A stretch of 64,000 nt of DNA from Tritonibacter aquimaris (GTDB taxonomy: Bacteria > Pseudomonadota > Alphaproteobacteria > Rhodobacterales > Rhodobacteraceae), in assembly GCF_009617595.1 (NCBI RefSeq), contig NZ_WIXK01000006.1, forward strand, positions 124,001 through 188,000. The letters run 5' to 3'. Numbering within the stretch: position 1 is the first letter of the stretch; every line of letters begins with the position of its first letter. Positions 26,193 through 36,210 of the stretch are shown here, piece by piece. The translations under genes were made by a program, and so were the position numbers. The notes beneath the pieces are model-generated. The model worked only from the letters and a program-made list of their open reading frames with translations. It was not told the DNA's origin and ran no database searches.

Positions 26193-26545
26193 GGCAGGTT
26201 GCGAACCCGTTCGATCTGTTCATGTGCTGGCATCATGTTCTCTTGAAGGTTGAACATAACCCAGATTGAGCCACTCAGGACAATCATCAGCAACAAGATG
26301 GTAAGACCAGCGGACATCGCCTGCCAACCTTCTTCAGCTTTGATGTTCACATGCAGGAAGTAATGGATGTGAACAATCATCTGAATACCACCAAAGATAA
26401 AGATGATGGCAACGATCCAAGCTTTTGATTCAATCGGTTCACCCATCACCAGCCAAAAGGGGATGATGGTCAAAACGACGGATAGAACAAAGCCGATGAC
26501 GTAGGTTTTAAACGACCCGTGGCCGCCTTCTTGATGCGCGCTCAC
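26189..26545 (-). CDS. cyoD: Cytochrome o ubiquinol oxidase subunit IV
   Basis: The 118-residue protein has three hydrophobic helices and the QMIVHIHYFLH segment typical of CyoD. The start is the GTG at 26545, which overlaps the cyoC stop (GTGA) and has AGGAG about 7 bases upstream. Reading from an upstream ATG would run inside cyoC. CyoD is a small accessory subunit of the inner-membrane quinol oxidase. Confidence 0.93.
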   Translation of the reverse strand: MSAHQEGGHGSFKTYVIGFVLSVVLTIIPFWLVMGEPIESKAWIVAIIFIFGGIQMIVHIHYFLHVNIKAEEGWQAMSAGLTILLLMIVLSGSIWVMFNLQENMMPAHEQIERVRNLP

Positions 26546-27189
26546 AGTACTACTCCTGTCAGATAAACCAGCGAGAACACCGCGATCCAGATCAGATCGA
26601 GGAAGTGCCAGAACATGCTCAGGCACATTACACGGCGTTTGTTTTCATGGGTCAGGCCACGTTGTTTCAGCTGGATCAGCAGGACCACCAGCCAGATGCT
26701 GCCACAAAGAACGTGCAGACCGTGGGTGCCGACCAGGAAGAAGAAAGATGACAGGAATGCACTTGCCATCGGGGTTGCCCCCAGATGCCACAGGTGGGCA
26801 AATTCTTCATATTCCATATACAGGAATACCGCGCCGAACAGGCCAGTGATGACCAGCCACAGCAAGGTGCCGTTTAGGTCGTTCTTTTCCATACGCAACA
26901 CGGCAAAACCGTAGGTGATGGACGAAAACAGCAGCATGAAGGTTGCGATCAGGATCTTGTCGATTTCGAACAGATCAGATGGCGAAGGACCAGCTGCGTA
27001 GTTTCCACCCAATACGGCGTAGGTTGCAAAGAGAATGCCAAAGATCAGGCAGTCGCTCATCAGGTAAATCCAGAAACCAAGCATAGTGCCGGTTTCGTGG
27101 TGGTGTTCCTCATGGTCGTCCCCATCGTGATGATGGGGATCTTCCATGACGTAGAACTCAACGGGGTCTTTAACGCTTGTGTCAGTCAT
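26542..27189 (-). CDS. cyoC: Cytochrome o ubiquinol oxidase subunit III
   Basis: The 215-residue protein has five predicted membrane helices and a His-rich N-terminal tail (HHHDGDDHEEHHHE) before helix 1. The helix-2 and helix-3 segments FGILFATYAVL and FFLVGTHGLHVLCG are typical of subunit III. Start and stop overlap cyoB (1 nt) and cyoD (4 nt), showing tight coupling. The acidic/histidine tail may bind metal; this is an inference. Confidence 0.95.
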   Translation of the reverse strand: MTDTSVKDPVEFYVMEDPHHHDGDDHEEHHHETGTMLGFWIYLMSDCLIFGILFATYAVLGGNYAAGPSPSDLFEIDKILIATFMLLFSSITYGFAVLRMEKNDLNGTLLWLVITGLFGAVFLYMEYEEFAHLWHLGATPMASAFLSSFFFLVGTHGLHVLCGSIWLVVLLIQLKQRGLTHENKRRVMCLSMFWHFLDLIWIAVFSLVYLTGVVL

Positions 27190-29219
27190 TATTCCGCTGC
27201 CTTTGCCAGCTGCTGAGTATGCTGGTTTTCGATTTCCTCAACTTCAGCGGCCGAGACATAGTAGTCGCGGTTGTAGTTGAAGGTGTGCCCGATGCCATAG
27301 ATCACAGACATCGCCAAGGTTGCAGCTGCCAGCCACCAGATGTGCCAGATCATTGCGAAACCAAGCACGGTCAGCAGGCCCGCAATAACCACACCGGTTG
27401 CTGTGTAATGCGGCATATGCACAGGAACAAAACCGGATGTCGGGCGTGTGTAGCCAACGCGTTTCATATGGGTGAACGTATCGATTTCATGCACGCGCGG
27501 TGTGAAGGCAAAGTTGTAGAACGGTGGAGGAGAAGATGTAGACCACTCCAGCGTACGACCGCCCCAAGGATCACCTGTGGTATCTGCAAGCTCCTCGCGG
27601 CGCAGGATAGATACAACGATTTGGATCACAAAGGCACCAATACCAGCAGCTACAAATAGGGCGCCAAAGAGGGCGACAATGAAGTAGACGGAGTAGAAGG
27701 TATCTTCAAACTGGCTGACACGACGCGTCATACCCATCAAACCGAGGATATACAGCGGGGTGAAGGCCAGCCAGAAACCGATCAACCAGCACCAGAAGCT
27801 TACTTTGCCCCAGAACGGCTCCAGTTTGAAACCAAATGCCTTGGGCCACCAATATACGATACCCGCAAAAACGCCGAAGACCACACCACCAATGATCACA
27901 TTGTGGAAGTGCGCAATCAGGAACAGCGAGTTGTGCAGCACGTAGTCCGCAGGCGGAACCGCCAGAAGAACACCGGTCATGCCACCGATCACAAAGGTGA
28001 TCATAAAGCCCATAACCCACAACATCGGCACGTCGAAGCGCACGCGGCCTTTGTACATGGTGAACAGCCAGTTGAACATCTTGGCCCCAGTTGGAATTGA
28101 GATGATCATCGTGGTGATACCAAAGAAGGCGTTCACATTGGCACCCGCCCCCATGGTGAAGAAGTGGTGCAGCCAAACGATGTAGCTGAGAACCATGATT
28201 ACGCAGGTTGCGTAAACCATCGAGGTATAGCCAAACAGGCGTTTCCCGGTGAAAGTCGGCACGATCTCGGAGAAGATACCAAAGACCGGCAACACCAGAA
28301 TATACACTTCAGGGTGACCCCAGATCCAGATCAGGTTCACATACATCATCGGGCTACCGCCCAGATCATTGGTGAAGAAGTGGGTGCCCAGATAGCGGTC
28401 AGCGGTCAACAGACCCAGAGTTGCAGTCAGAACCGGGAAGGTCACAACAATCAGAATGTTGGTACAGAGTGTCGTCCAGACGAAGACCGGCATCTTCATG
28501 TAGTCCATGCCCGGTGCGCGCATCTTGACAATGGTCACAACCAGGTTGATGCCTGAGAGCGTTGTGCCGATACCTGCAATGTTCAACGACCAGAGGTAAT
28601 AGTCCATACCTACGGATGGGCTGTATTCCAGTCCCGAGAACGGAGCATAGGCCAGCCAGCCTGCGGTAGAGAATTCACCTACAAACAGCGAGACCATGAT
28701 CAGGATTGCGCCGGATACGGTCAGCCAGAGGCTGAAGTTGTTCAGGAAGGGGAAGGCCACGTCGCGCGCGCCGATCTGCAGCGGCATCACGAAGTTCATG
28801 AAGCCTGTTACAAATGGCATCGCCACAAAGAAGATCATGATCACACCGTGGGCGGTAAAGATCTGATCATAGTGGTGGGCGTTTAGATAGCCCTCACCAC
28901 CGGAGGCTGCGATGGCTTGGTGGCCTCGCATAAGAAGAGCGTCGGCAAAGCCGCGCAAAAGCATAATAAGACCAAGGATCATGTACATGATCCCGATCTT
29001 TTTGTGGTCAATGGAGGTGAGCCAATTCTTCCAGAGATAACCCCAAAGGCGGAAGTAGGTGAGCGCGCCTACCAGCGCGGCTCCCCCAAGAATAACGCCA
29101 ATGAAGGTGACCAGAACAATAGGTTCGTGAAATGGGAACGCGTCCCAGGACAGCTTTCCCCAAAAGGGGTGCACATCGAGTGCCGAGGCACTGGTGCCGT
29201 GATGAGCCGAAGAAGCCAT
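27189..29219 (-). CDS. cyoB: Cytochrome o ubiquinol oxidase subunit I
   Basis: The 676-residue subunit contains the binuclear heme-CuB centre of the proton-pumping quinol oxidase. Visible landmarks are [14 protein letters not shown] (low-spin heme His), [16 protein letters not shown] with the His-Glu-Tyr of CuB, the HH of WLHHFFTMG, and [12 protein letters not shown] with heme ligands. Length is normal for CyoB (about 660-680), longer than CtaD. It lies in the cyoABCD-surf1 operon. Confidence 0.97.
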   Translation of the reverse strand: MASSAHHGTSASALDVHPFWGKLSWDAFPFHEPIVLVTFIGVILGGAALVGALTYFRLWGYLWKNWLTSIDHKKIGIMYMILGLIMLLRGFADALLMRGHQAIAASGGEGYLNAHHYDQIFTAHGVIMIFFVAMPFVTGFMNFVMPLQIGARDVAFPFLNNFSLWLTVSGAILIMVSLFVGEFSTAGWLAYAPFSGLEYSPSVGMDYYLWSLNIAGIGTTLSGINLVVTIVKMRAPGMDYMKMPVFVWTTLCTNILIVVTFPVLTATLGLLTADRYLGTHFFTNDLGGSPMMYVNLIWIWGHPEVYILVLPVFGIFSEIVPTFTGKRLFGYTSMVYATCVIMVLSYIVWLHHFFTMGAGANVNAFFGITTMIISIPTGAKMFNWLFTMYKGRVRFDVPMLWVMGFMITFVIGGMTGVLLAVPPADYVLHNSLFLIAHFHNVIIGGVVFGVFAGIVYWWPKAFGFKLEPFWGKVSFWCWLIGFWLAFTPLYILGLMGMTRRVSQFEDTFYSVYFIVALFGALFVAAGIGAFVIQIVVSILRREELADTTGDPWGGRTLEWSTSSPPPFYNFAFTPRVHEIDTFTHMKRVGYTRPTSGFVPVHMPHYTATGVVIAGLLTVLGFAMIWHIWWLAAATLAMSVIYGIGHTFNYNRDYYVSAAEVEEIENQHTQQLAKAAE

Positions 29220-29243
29220 AAGGGTCTCTAACTGTTATTCGTT

Positions 29244-30305
29244 TCAGTTTGCGTGAACAGGAGCGGTCAGCGTCATTGCTGTGACCAGATCATCCTTGTT
29301 GATACGCAGTTCAGGGCGGATCAGAGCCATTAGTGCGCCAGGATCGTCGACCGAGCAGATGCCGCGGAACATTTCACGGTTCCACAGACCTTCAAGGCCG
29401 CCGCCACCCAGAGCGTCCACCATCATCATGTCATGACGGCACAGATCTTCGCCGTTGACGCAGGTGTTGACGATGCGCTCCCAAAGGGAATTGTCCAGGC
29501 TGCCGTAATAGGTGACCGGATGCGAGATGCTCTTTTGGTTCAGTGCTTCCAAAGTTGCAGTGTCCAGAACCTTGCTATCGCCGCGGACTTTTTCGACCCA
29601 AGAGTCAAAGTCAGCTTCGTTAAGGCCGTGGAACTTGAATCGCATCTGCGAGAAGCCCTCACCCGAATAGTTCGCAGAGAAGCCTTTGTAGATGCCAGGT
29701 TCGTTGATGACGGCGTTCAGCTCAGTTTGCATGCCGGACATGGCATAGATCTGGCCAGCAAGCGCAGGCACGTAGAACGAATTCATCACTGTGGTGGAGG
29801 TCAGCTGAAATTCAATCGGGCGGTCCACGATGGCAGCAACTTCATTGACAGAAGCGATGCCCAGTTCTGGATAGATAAACAGCCATTTCCAGTCCATGGC
29901 AGCAACTTGGATTACCATCGGCTCAACGGATTCGTCGATCGGCTGGTCGGCCGAGATGCGATCAAGTGGCTTATAGGGGTCCAGTCTGTGGGTCGCGACG
30001 TAGGTCAGACCGGCAAGACAGATGATAATGGCCAGCGGAACCGACCAAATAATAATTTCAAGGGTGGTGGAGTGGTGCCAATCGGGCTCATAGGTCGCCT
30101 CTTTGTTGGAGGCGCGATAGCGATAAGCAAAGAACACCGTCAGAGCTATCACTGGTACAATGACGATCAACATGAGGATTGTGGAATAAACAATCAGGTT
30201 CGCCTGTTGGACAGCAACATCACCCGAAGGATTCATAACAACCAGATTGCACCCAGAGAGGAGGAGTGTCGACAAGAGTGTCGATGCAATAAGTGCGCGT
30301 TTCAT
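29244..30305 (-). CDS. cyoA: Cytochrome o ubiquinol oxidase subunit II
   Basis: The 353-residue lipoprotein subunit has a lipobox L-S-G-C (Cys19), two membrane helices and a periplasmic cupredoxin domain. It keeps the WKWLFIYPELGIASVNE and NSFYVPALAGQIYAM segments but lacks the Cys-x3-Cys copper-A site. This identifies a quinol, not cytochrome c, oxidase. It is the first gene of the operon; a perfect 15-nt palindrome lies 8 bp upstream of its start. Confidence 0.96.
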   Translation of the reverse strand: MKRALIASTLLSTLLLSGCNLVVMNPSGDVAVQQANLIVYSTILMLIVIVPVIALTVFFAYRYRASNKEATYEPDWHHSTTLEIIIWSVPLAIIICLAGLTYVATHRLDPYKPLDRISADQPIDESVEPMVIQVAAMDWKWLFIYPELGIASVNEVAAIVDRPIEFQLTSTTVMNSFYVPALAGQIYAMSGMQTELNAVINEPGIYKGFSANYSGEGFSQMRFKFHGLNEADFDSWVEKVRGDSKVLDTATLEALNQKSISHPVTYYGSLDNSLWERIVNTCVNGEDLCRHDMMMVDALGGGGLEGLWNREMFRGICSVDDPGALMALIRPELRINKDDLVTAMTLTAPVHAN

Positions 30306-30313
30306 TGGATCTT

Positions 30314-30328
30314 TCTCACAATGTGAGA
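30314..30328. promoter_or_regulatory. Perfect palindrome in the cyoA leader
   Basis: TCTCACA-A-TGTGAGA is a perfect 7-1-7 dyad ending 8 bp before the cyoA start, overlapping its ribosome-binding region. It is preceded on the minus strand by an A run. It may be an operator or a leader hairpin that masks translation; a plus-strand terminator is unlikely because no plus-strand gene precedes it. Confidence 0.45.
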
Positions 30329-30502
30329 CTTTTTTTGACTAGGAGGAGGCTTGTCCGTCAGTCTCGGGCGGACAGCGGCGCTCTTTTGATCGAAGTTCAT
30401 ACTGTTTGCAATGCGACAAATGATGACTCTGCGAATTGCCTTTTCCTTGCCGCTTCGATGTTAGCGTTGCATGATAACATTATGGAATAGAGGAGGTATT
30501 TC

Positions 30503-31765
30503 ATGAACGCAGCGCAGCACTCGCATATGCACGAGGCCACGATTGATGAGGTTGTTATCACCGTGGTGATGGCAAGGGTGACGGATTTCTTTGGCTTTTT
30601 TGTCTATGCAATTGCATCGGCCTTGGTGTTTCCAAGGCTTTTTTTTCCTACATTTGAACCGGTTACGGGTACGCTACTCTCGTTTTTGATCTTTTCACTC
30701 GCCTTTTTGGCCCGGCCCGTGGCTTCGATGTCGGGGCGTGTCATTCAGCGAAAGATCGGACGGGCAGGCAAAATCACCTTGGCATTGCTGATCCTTGGGG
30801 CCTCTACCATGGCTATTGGATTGCTACCCGGCTTTGAAAAAATCGGCTGGTGGGCGCCTATTCTATTGGCAGTTTTGCGTATTTGTCAGGGTCTGGGCCT
30901 GGGAGGAGCCTGGGACGGTCTAACGTTGCAATTGCAGCACAGCGCCCCTGAAAATCGCAAAGGTTTTTATGCAATGGTGCCTCAGCTTGGTGGCCCGATA
31001 GGATTCGTCGTTGCTGCATCGCTGTTTTACGTGTTGACGGGCTTTCTCACCGAAGAGGAGTTTTTCACCTTTGGCTGGCGCTTTACGTTCTTTGCGGTGC
31101 TTGCGGTGAACGTTGTGTCGCTTTTTGCCCGTCTGCGCCTGTTGAACGCGGATCTTGGTGTTGATGAAGAACTGGTGACATCCGCGCCACTGCGGGAAAT
31201 GATGGAAACCCAATGGCGTCCGATTCTGCTGTCAGCCTTTTTGCCGCTGGCAAGCTATGCCCTGTTTCACATGGTGACAGTGTTCCCACTGGGCATCACC
31301 AATCTTTTCACAGAGCGTGCAATCTCTGACATTTTGCTGCTGCAGATCATTGGTGGAACGCTTGCTGTCTTTGCGGTGATCGCGACCGGGATCCTCGCGG
31401 ATCGGTTTGGGCGTCGCTATGTGCTTGGCGTCAGCACCATGCTGATTCTGGTGTTGTGCCTGATGATCGGATCATTGGTCACCAATCCCGCCGCCTACAT
31501 CCTGTTTGGCTTTGTGGTTCTGGGGCTGACCTATGGCCAGGCCAGCGCAATTGTCCCACGTCGCTTTGCGCCAAAATACCGCTACTCAGGTGCGGCAATG
31601 GCAACCAATCTCAGCTGGATCCTGGGCGCAGCCTTTGCGCCGCTTATTGGGCTTGGGCTGACAGTTGGTGTGGGGCTGTGGGCCGCGGCGATCTATCTTC
31701 TGTCGGGGGCAGTGGTGACCTTTGTTGCTCTGCGCAAACTGGCTGCAACAGAAGCCGCGAGCTGA
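30503..31765 (+). CDS. MFS transporter, metabolite:H+ symporter type
   Basis: The 420-residue protein has twelve hydrophobic segments and the MHS-like features FLIFSLAFLARPVASMSGRVIQRKIGR and VLRICQGLGLGGAWDG. It also has the loop 8-9 motif GILADRFGRRYVLG. A strong AGGAGG precedes the ATG. It is divergent from cyoA, sharing a 197-bp promoter region, and is followed by a hairpin-rich gap. Related proteins carry organic acids or osmolytes; the substrate here is unknown. Confidence 0.88.
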   Translation: MNAAQHSHMHEATIDEVVITVVMARVTDFFGFFVYAIASALVFPRLFFPTFEPVTGTLLSFLIFSLAFLARPVASMSGRVIQRKIGRAGKITLALLILGASTMAIGLLPGFEKIGWWAPILLAVLRICQGLGLGGAWDGLTLQLQHSAPENRKGFYAMVPQLGGPIGFVVAASLFYVLTGFLTEEEFFTFGWRFTFFAVLAVNVVSLFARLRLLNADLGVDEELVTSAPLREMMETQWRPILLSAFLPLASYALFHMVTVFPLGITNLFTERAISDILLLQIIGGTLAVFAVIATGILADRFGRRYVLGVSTMLILVLCLMIGSLVTNPAAYILFGFVVLGLTYGQASAIVPRRFAPKYRYSGAAMATNLSWILGAAFAPLIGLGLTVGVGLWAAAIYLLSGAVVTFVALRKLAATEAAS

Positions 31766-31986
31766 TCTGCTTCAAACTATGAATGTATTAAGGGCGTCGC
31801 GGAAACACGGCGCCCTTAATCTAAAAGTTCGCGATTGTTTCAGGCCGAGTTTCAGGCCGATCTGGTGTTCCGCTTCATGGTGCGTGCCACGTGAAACAGC
31901 AATGCAAGCATATGCTTGCCGGCACAGGCCAACGGGCCGTCGGGCCCAATACGTTAGAAACGAACAAGCACGGGACAGGCTGCACC
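31766..31986. other. Structured convergent intergenic region
   Basis: This non-coding 221 bp lies between convergent genes and is dense in symmetry. TTAAGGGCG / CGCCCTTAA at 31788-31819 is probably the MFS terminator. GTTTCAGGCCGA occurs as two perfect tandem copies at 31837-31860. GCAAGCATATGCTTGC at 31904-31919 is a perfect 16-nt palindrome, enclosed by GTGCC / GGCAC at 31884-31925. It may be a structured RNA, or the terminators of both genes. Confidence 0.5.
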
Positions 31987-33294
31987 TTAGGTCGCGCGGG
32001 TTTCCCCGTAACGCGCATGTTCCCGCTTCGGATCCGACAAAACTGGCGCTAGCTGGTCTTTGATCAACTCAGACCGGTGTTCAAACACGTTCTCATCGGT
32101 GAACGGCAGACCATCTGCGCGGGCCTGCGCGATCAGCTGGCCCATCCGTGGGCGATCTGCGGCCAGGGATGCCATTGCATTGGTCAGCGCCTCTATATCG
32201 TTCATTGGCACCAGAACACCGCCGCCGTGCCCGGAAATCAGATCCTGCGCATAGGCGCCATCGTAGCCCACAATAGGGGTGCCATTGCAGAGCGTTTCAA
32301 TCAAACATCGCGGGCTTTCGGGGGTTTTGTGACAAAACATAAAGACATGCGCCGCGCGCAGGGTTTCCAGCACCTGATCATGTGCGCTGACAAAACCCGG
32401 CAAAAGCACTTTGTCTGACAGACCAGCCTGCGCAACCCGCGTCCGCATCTGCTCCAGGGCCTCGCCCGCGCCGAGCCAAGTTGCGCGAAAATCAACACCA
32501 AGAACATGCAGCCGTTCAAGCACTTCGACCCAATCTAATGGTCCCTTCATGCTGTCTGCGCGCCCGGCGTAGACAATTTGCAAAGGCCCGTCGCCTACAG
32601 TTTCGATCTTGTTTGTGAGCCGCTCAGCCGGGATATGATCTTCGGCGCGAATGTGGATGTCATGCACAAGGTGTGGGTTGCTGCAGTGGGGGCTATATGT
32701 GTCAAAAGTATCTTTGCCATGAAACAGGCCAAGAGCGGACATCCGCACCACCTTGCGTTCCAGCATCGCCATCGGACGATAGGTCAGCCTGGCGCGCCAC
32801 CGGTTGCGCCAATTTGGATCCTTTAGATCCTGACGCAGGACTTCGGATTCAACCCGGTCGGTCCAGACCGCAAAACGCCGCTTCTGTCGCTGCGCTTCAA
32901 AGGCCGACACCGCGCCCCAATCACCAAACAGGCCCCCAATGGCAAAACTCAGATAGTCTGCCTGGGTGATCAGTTCGGCGATCTTGCGTTTGGTGGATGA
33001 AAGCACACGCATGAATTGATCCGGGCGGTAGGCCATTGGCAAGGGCTCAATGCGAACACGGTCCAGCGCGCTCTGGTTTTCCTGCAATGGCAACCATCCT
33101 ACAGGAGGTGGTGCATCCTGAACCGGCATCATCGAGATGACTTCGCTGAAATGGCTGGCCCAGAGGCGCAAGCCATTGATCGCTTGTCGCTCTACAAACA
33201 GCTCACCATCAAAACGATAAAGCGGGACAGGTGCATAAATCAGCAATCGCTGCGGTGATGCCACCAGCTCTTTTGGATCGCTGCTGTCTGCCAT
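31987..33294 (-). CDS. Glycosyltransferase family 4-like protein
   Basis: The 435-residue protein has a GT-B fold. The N-terminal domain starts LLIYAPVPLYRFDGELFVERQA, and the C-terminal nucleotide-sugar domain has IVYAGRADSMKGPLDWVE, VLLPGFVSAHDQV and the E-x7-E motif in ESPRCLIETL. It transfers a sugar from an activated donor, probably for surface glycan, but no polysaccharide cluster surrounds it. The ATG at 33294 has GGAG 6 bases upstream; a GTG four codons earlier is open. Confidence 0.87.
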   Translation of the reverse strand: MADSSDPKELVASPQRLLIYAPVPLYRFDGELFVERQAINGLRLWASHFSEVISMMPVQDAPPPVGWLPLQENQSALDRVRIEPLPMAYRPDQFMRVLSSTKRKIAELITQADYLSFAIGGLFGDWGAVSAFEAQRQKRRFAVWTDRVESEVLRQDLKDPNWRNRWRARLTYRPMAMLERKVVRMSALGLFHGKDTFDTYSPHCSNPHLVHDIHIRAEDHIPAERLTNKIETVGDGPLQIVYAGRADSMKGPLDWVEVLERLHVLGVDFRATWLGAGEALEQMRTRVAQAGLSDKVLLPGFVSAHDQVLETLRAAHVFMFCHKTPESPRCLIETLCNGTPIVGYDGAYAQDLISGHGGGVLVPMNDIEALTNAMASLAADRPRMGQLIAQARADGLPFTDENVFEHRSELIKDQLAPVLSDPKREHARYGETRAT

Positions 33295-33382
33295 TTGTAA
33301 CTCCACACCCTTTGGATGACGTCTAAGCCGTCATTTTACCACCACACTCGTATTAGATGAAAAACTATCAGACCAGAAGAGT

Positions 33383-33398
33383 GTTACCCATGGGTAAC
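33383..33398. promoter_or_regulatory. Perfect 16-nt palindrome upstream of icd
   Basis: GTTACCCATGGGTAAC is a perfect palindrome in the 433-bp divergent gap between the glycosyltransferase gene and icd (33295-33727). It lies 89 bp from the glycosyltransferase start and 330 bp from icd, so it fits an operator for the glycosyltransferase gene better. I see no other gene or strong repeat in the rest of this gap. Confidence 0.5.
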
Positions 33399-33727
33399 TT
33401 GTGATCGTGGCATATGGAACCTTGCGATGGGCGGATATGCCGGGGCGAAGTGACGGTAGGCGATGCTTTGACATGTTTGATCTGTTGATTGTGTGCGGCA
33501 GAAACCTGCGTCATTTGCGCAGTTTGTTGGCAACTGTGACACTGTGGCGTGCAGAAAGATGCAGCTAAGAATTGCGTGTAAGGCCCGTGTGTTTTAAATG
33601 GAGGCCAGATGTGCAGCAGCTCAGGTCGTGTAAATGGCTATTTTGCAGGCTGTAGATTTCGTCCACAGCGCGGGGTTTTCCTGCGCCCCGTCCAACCACC
33701 TCCGTTATCGCTGAAAGGTTATGGAAC

Positions 33728-35941
33728 ATGGCAGACAGCTCAAAACCTGATATTTTGTATACCATTGTAGACGAAGCGCCGGAATTGGCCTCGGCATCCT
33801 TCTTGCCGATCATCCGCACCTTCGCGTCCGCCGCGGGTGTGTCCGTTGGTACCAAAGATATCTCTCTTGCAGGCCGAATCATTGCGACCTTTCCAGAGAA
33901 TCTGACCGACGCACAGCGTCAGGAAGATGACCTCGCCGCACTGGGTGAGCTGGTGAAAACCGCAGATGCAAACGTTATCAAGCTTCCAAACATCTCTGCA
34001 TCTGTACCGCAGCTGGTTGCTGCGATCACCGAACTGCAGGCTCAGGGTTATGACATTCCGAACTACCCGGAAGAGCCAGCCACCGACGCCGAAAAAGAAG
34101 TGCGTGCACGCTATGACGCCATCAAAGGCTCTGCGGTAAACCCGGTTCTGCGCGAAGGTAACTCTGACCGTCGTTCTGCAAAAGCGGTCAAAAACTACGC
34201 GCAAAACAACCCGCATTCGATGGGGACTTGGGCGTCTGACAGCAAGACCAAAGTGTCTTCCATGTCCGGCAATGATTTCTACGCCAATGAGAAATCCGCA
34301 ACCATCACCGCCGCTCAGGCTGGCGACGCAAAAATCGAGTTTGTCGCCAAAGATGGCGCCGTGACCGTGCTGAAAGACGCCTATCCGCTGGCAGAAGGCA
34401 CCGTTGCAGATGCGACCTTTATGTCGGTCAAAGCGCTGTCTTCCTTCCTGGTGGAAGCTATTGAGGACACCAAAGCCGACGGCACCATGTTCTCGCTGCA
34501 CATGAAAGCCACCATGATGAAGGTCTCGGACCCGATCATCTTTGGCTACGCCGTAAAAGCATGGCTTGCACCCGTGTTCGAAAAGTTCGGCGCTGAGCTG
34601 GACGCGCTGGGCGTAAATGCAAACTCCGGTCTGGGTGACCTGCTGGAGCGCGTAAAAGACAATGCTGACATCGTTGCCGCGATTGAAGCCATCGCCGCAG
34701 ATCGTCCGTCCATGTATATGGTCGACAGCGACAAAGGCATCACCAACCTGCACGTACCGTCTGATGTGATCATCGACGCGTCCATGCCTGCTGTGATCCG
34801 CGCGGGCGGTAAAGGCTGGGATGAGGCTGGCAACAAAGGCGACACCAACTGTGTGATCCCGGATCGTTGCTACGCATCTGTCTATGACGAGAGCATCAAC
34901 TTCTTCAAAGCCAATGGTGCGCTGGACGTGACCAAAGCGGGCTCTGTTGCAAACGTTGGTCTGATGGCCCAAAAGGCCGAGGAATACGGCTCTCACCCAA
35001 CCACGTTCGAAGCGCCCGCCGATGGTGAAATCCGCATCGTTCTTGCCAATGGTGAAACACTGCACAGCCACGCAGTAGAGGCAGGCGACATCTGGCGCTC
35101 CTGCACCGTGAAAAAGGCACCGATCGAGAACTGGATTGAACTGGCGCTTGATCGTCAGCGTCTGACCGGCTCCGAAGCGATCTTCTGGCTGGACGCAAAC
35201 CGCGCCCACGATGCTGAGTTGATCAAATATGTGACCCCGGTGCTCGAAGCTGCAGGTAAAGCGGATCTGTTCCAGATCCTCGCCCCACGCGAAGCAACCG
35301 CGCAGTCGCTCAAAACCATCACCGCAGGTAACGACAGCATCGCCATCACCGGCAACGTGCTGCGTGATTATCTGACCGACCTGTTCCCGATCCTGGAGTT
35401 GGGCACATCGGCCAAGATGCTGTCCATCGTGAAGCTGATGCAGGGCGGTGGCTTGTTTGAAACCGGTGCGGGTGGCTCTGCCCCCAAACACGTTCAGCAG
35501 CTGGTCGAAGAAAACCACCTGCGTTGGGACTCCATGGGTGAATTCTGCGCCCTGGGTGAAAGCCTGAACTTCCTCGCCGACGTCAAAGGCAACGCCAAAG
35601 CTGGCGTGCTGGGTGCGGCAGCAGAAGTTGCGACACAGGGTATTCTCGACAACAACAAATCGCCCGAGCGTAAAGTTGGTCAGCCTGACAACCGTGACAG
35701 CCACTACTGGTTCGCACGCTACTGGGCTGAAGCCCTGGCAGCGCAATCAGATGACGCTGATCTGGCAGCACATTTTGCGCCAATCGCTGAGGCGTTGATT
35801 GGTAAAGAAGACGCGATTCTAGCAGAGTTTGCCGCTGCGCAAGGTAAGGCGGCTGATATCGGTGGCTACTATCGCCCATCGGTCGAAAAGAAAGCAGAAG
35901 TTATGCGCCCAAGCGCATCGCTGAACGCGATCATTGGCTAA
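33728..35941 (+). CDS. icd: Monomeric NADP-dependent isocitrate dehydrogenase
   Basis: The 737-residue enzyme is the large monomeric IDH (type II), not the dimeric form. Family landmarks are [43 protein letters not shown], and [16 protein letters not shown]. It oxidises isocitrate to 2-oxoglutarate in the TCA cycle and makes NADPH. Length is normal for the family (about 740). It is monocistronic, with a strong terminator. Confidence 0.97.
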   Translation: MADSSKPDILYTIVDEAPELASASFLPIIRTFASAAGVSVGTKDISLAGRIIATFPENLTDAQRQEDDLAALGELVKTADANVIKLPNISASVPQLVAAITELQAQGYDIPNYPEEPATDAEKEVRARYDAIKGSAVNPVLREGNSDRRSAKAVKNYAQNNPHSMGTWASDSKTKVSSMSGNDFYANEKSATITAAQAGDAKIEFVAKDGAVTVLKDAYPLAEGTVADATFMSVKALSSFLVEAIEDTKADGTMFSLHMKATMMKVSDPIIFGYAVKAWLAPVFEKFGAELDALGVNANSGLGDLLERVKDNADIVAAIEAIAADRPSMYMVDSDKGITNLHVPSDVIIDASMPAVIRAGGKGWDEAGNKGDTNCVIPDRCYASVYDESINFFKANGALDVTKAGSVANVGLMAQKAEEYGSHPTTFEAPADGEIRIVLANGETLHSHAVEAGDIWRSCTVKKAPIENWIELALDRQRLTGSEAIFWLDANRAHDAELIKYVTPVLEAAGKADLFQILAPREATAQSLKTITAGNDSIAITGNVLRDYLTDLFPILELGTSAKMLSIVKLMQGGGLFETGAGGSAPKHVQQLVEENHLRWDSMGEFCALGESLNFLADVKGNAKAGVLGAAAEVATQGILDNNKSPERKVGQPDNRDSHYWFARYWAEALAAQSDDADLAAHFAPIAEALIGKEDAILAEFAAAQGKAADIGGYYRPSVEKKAEVMRPSASLNAIIG

Positions 35942-35973
35942 CTTCAAAGTTAGTTCAAATCTGATCTAGTTTT

Positions 35974-36007
35974 AACGGCCCGCCTTCATTCGAAGGTGGG
36001 CCGTTTT
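35974..36007 (+). terminator. Rho-independent terminator of icd
   Basis: A long stem (AACGGCCCGCCTTC / GAAGGTGGGCCGTT, one G-T pair, loop ATTC) with TT continuing into a short T tract. Confidence 0.92.
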
Positions 36008-36193
36008 GCGTTGACTTTAATGTAGTAAAAACAGTTGATTATAACGCTTGAAGGGCGAATCTATTTCACTTGTGTATTAATGTTCCCTTATCGGAACTTG
36101 CGACCCAGTGTAGCTTCTGCATGCGGGCAAGGTTCCCTTAAGGATGTCTTCCTAGCTGTCTAGGTATCGGTAATTCCCACATCACCTGACCAG

Positions 36194-36208
36194 TATAGGA
36201 CGCCTATA
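36194..36208 (+). promoter_or_regulatory. Hairpin over the chemoreceptor ribosome-binding site
   Basis: TATAGG-ACG-CCTATA is a perfect 6-3-6 inverted repeat ending 2 bp before the ATG at 36211. The only purine-rich Shine-Dalgarno-like stretch (AGGA) lies in its stem and loop, so the hairpin could reduce translation. The preceding 186 bp also carries two copies of GTTCCCTTA (36082 and 36132). Confidence 0.4.
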
Positions 36209-36210
36209 TA

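Noticed and set aside
29433-30326. 297-codon plus-strand frame opposite cyoA
   Set aside because: It is antisense to a complete CyoA with lipobox and membrane helices, and has no ribosome site.
30314-30341. Hairpin plus T run upstream of cyoA read as a plus-strand terminator
   Set aside because: No plus-strand gene precedes it; cyoA is on the minus strand. The palindrome is better treated as a leader or operator element.
33740-35746. Very long open frame (about 668 codons) on the minus strand opposite icd
   Set aside because: It lies fully antisense to a clearly conserved enzyme gene. Its translation shows no domain and an odd composition, as expected from GC-biased codon positions of the real gene.
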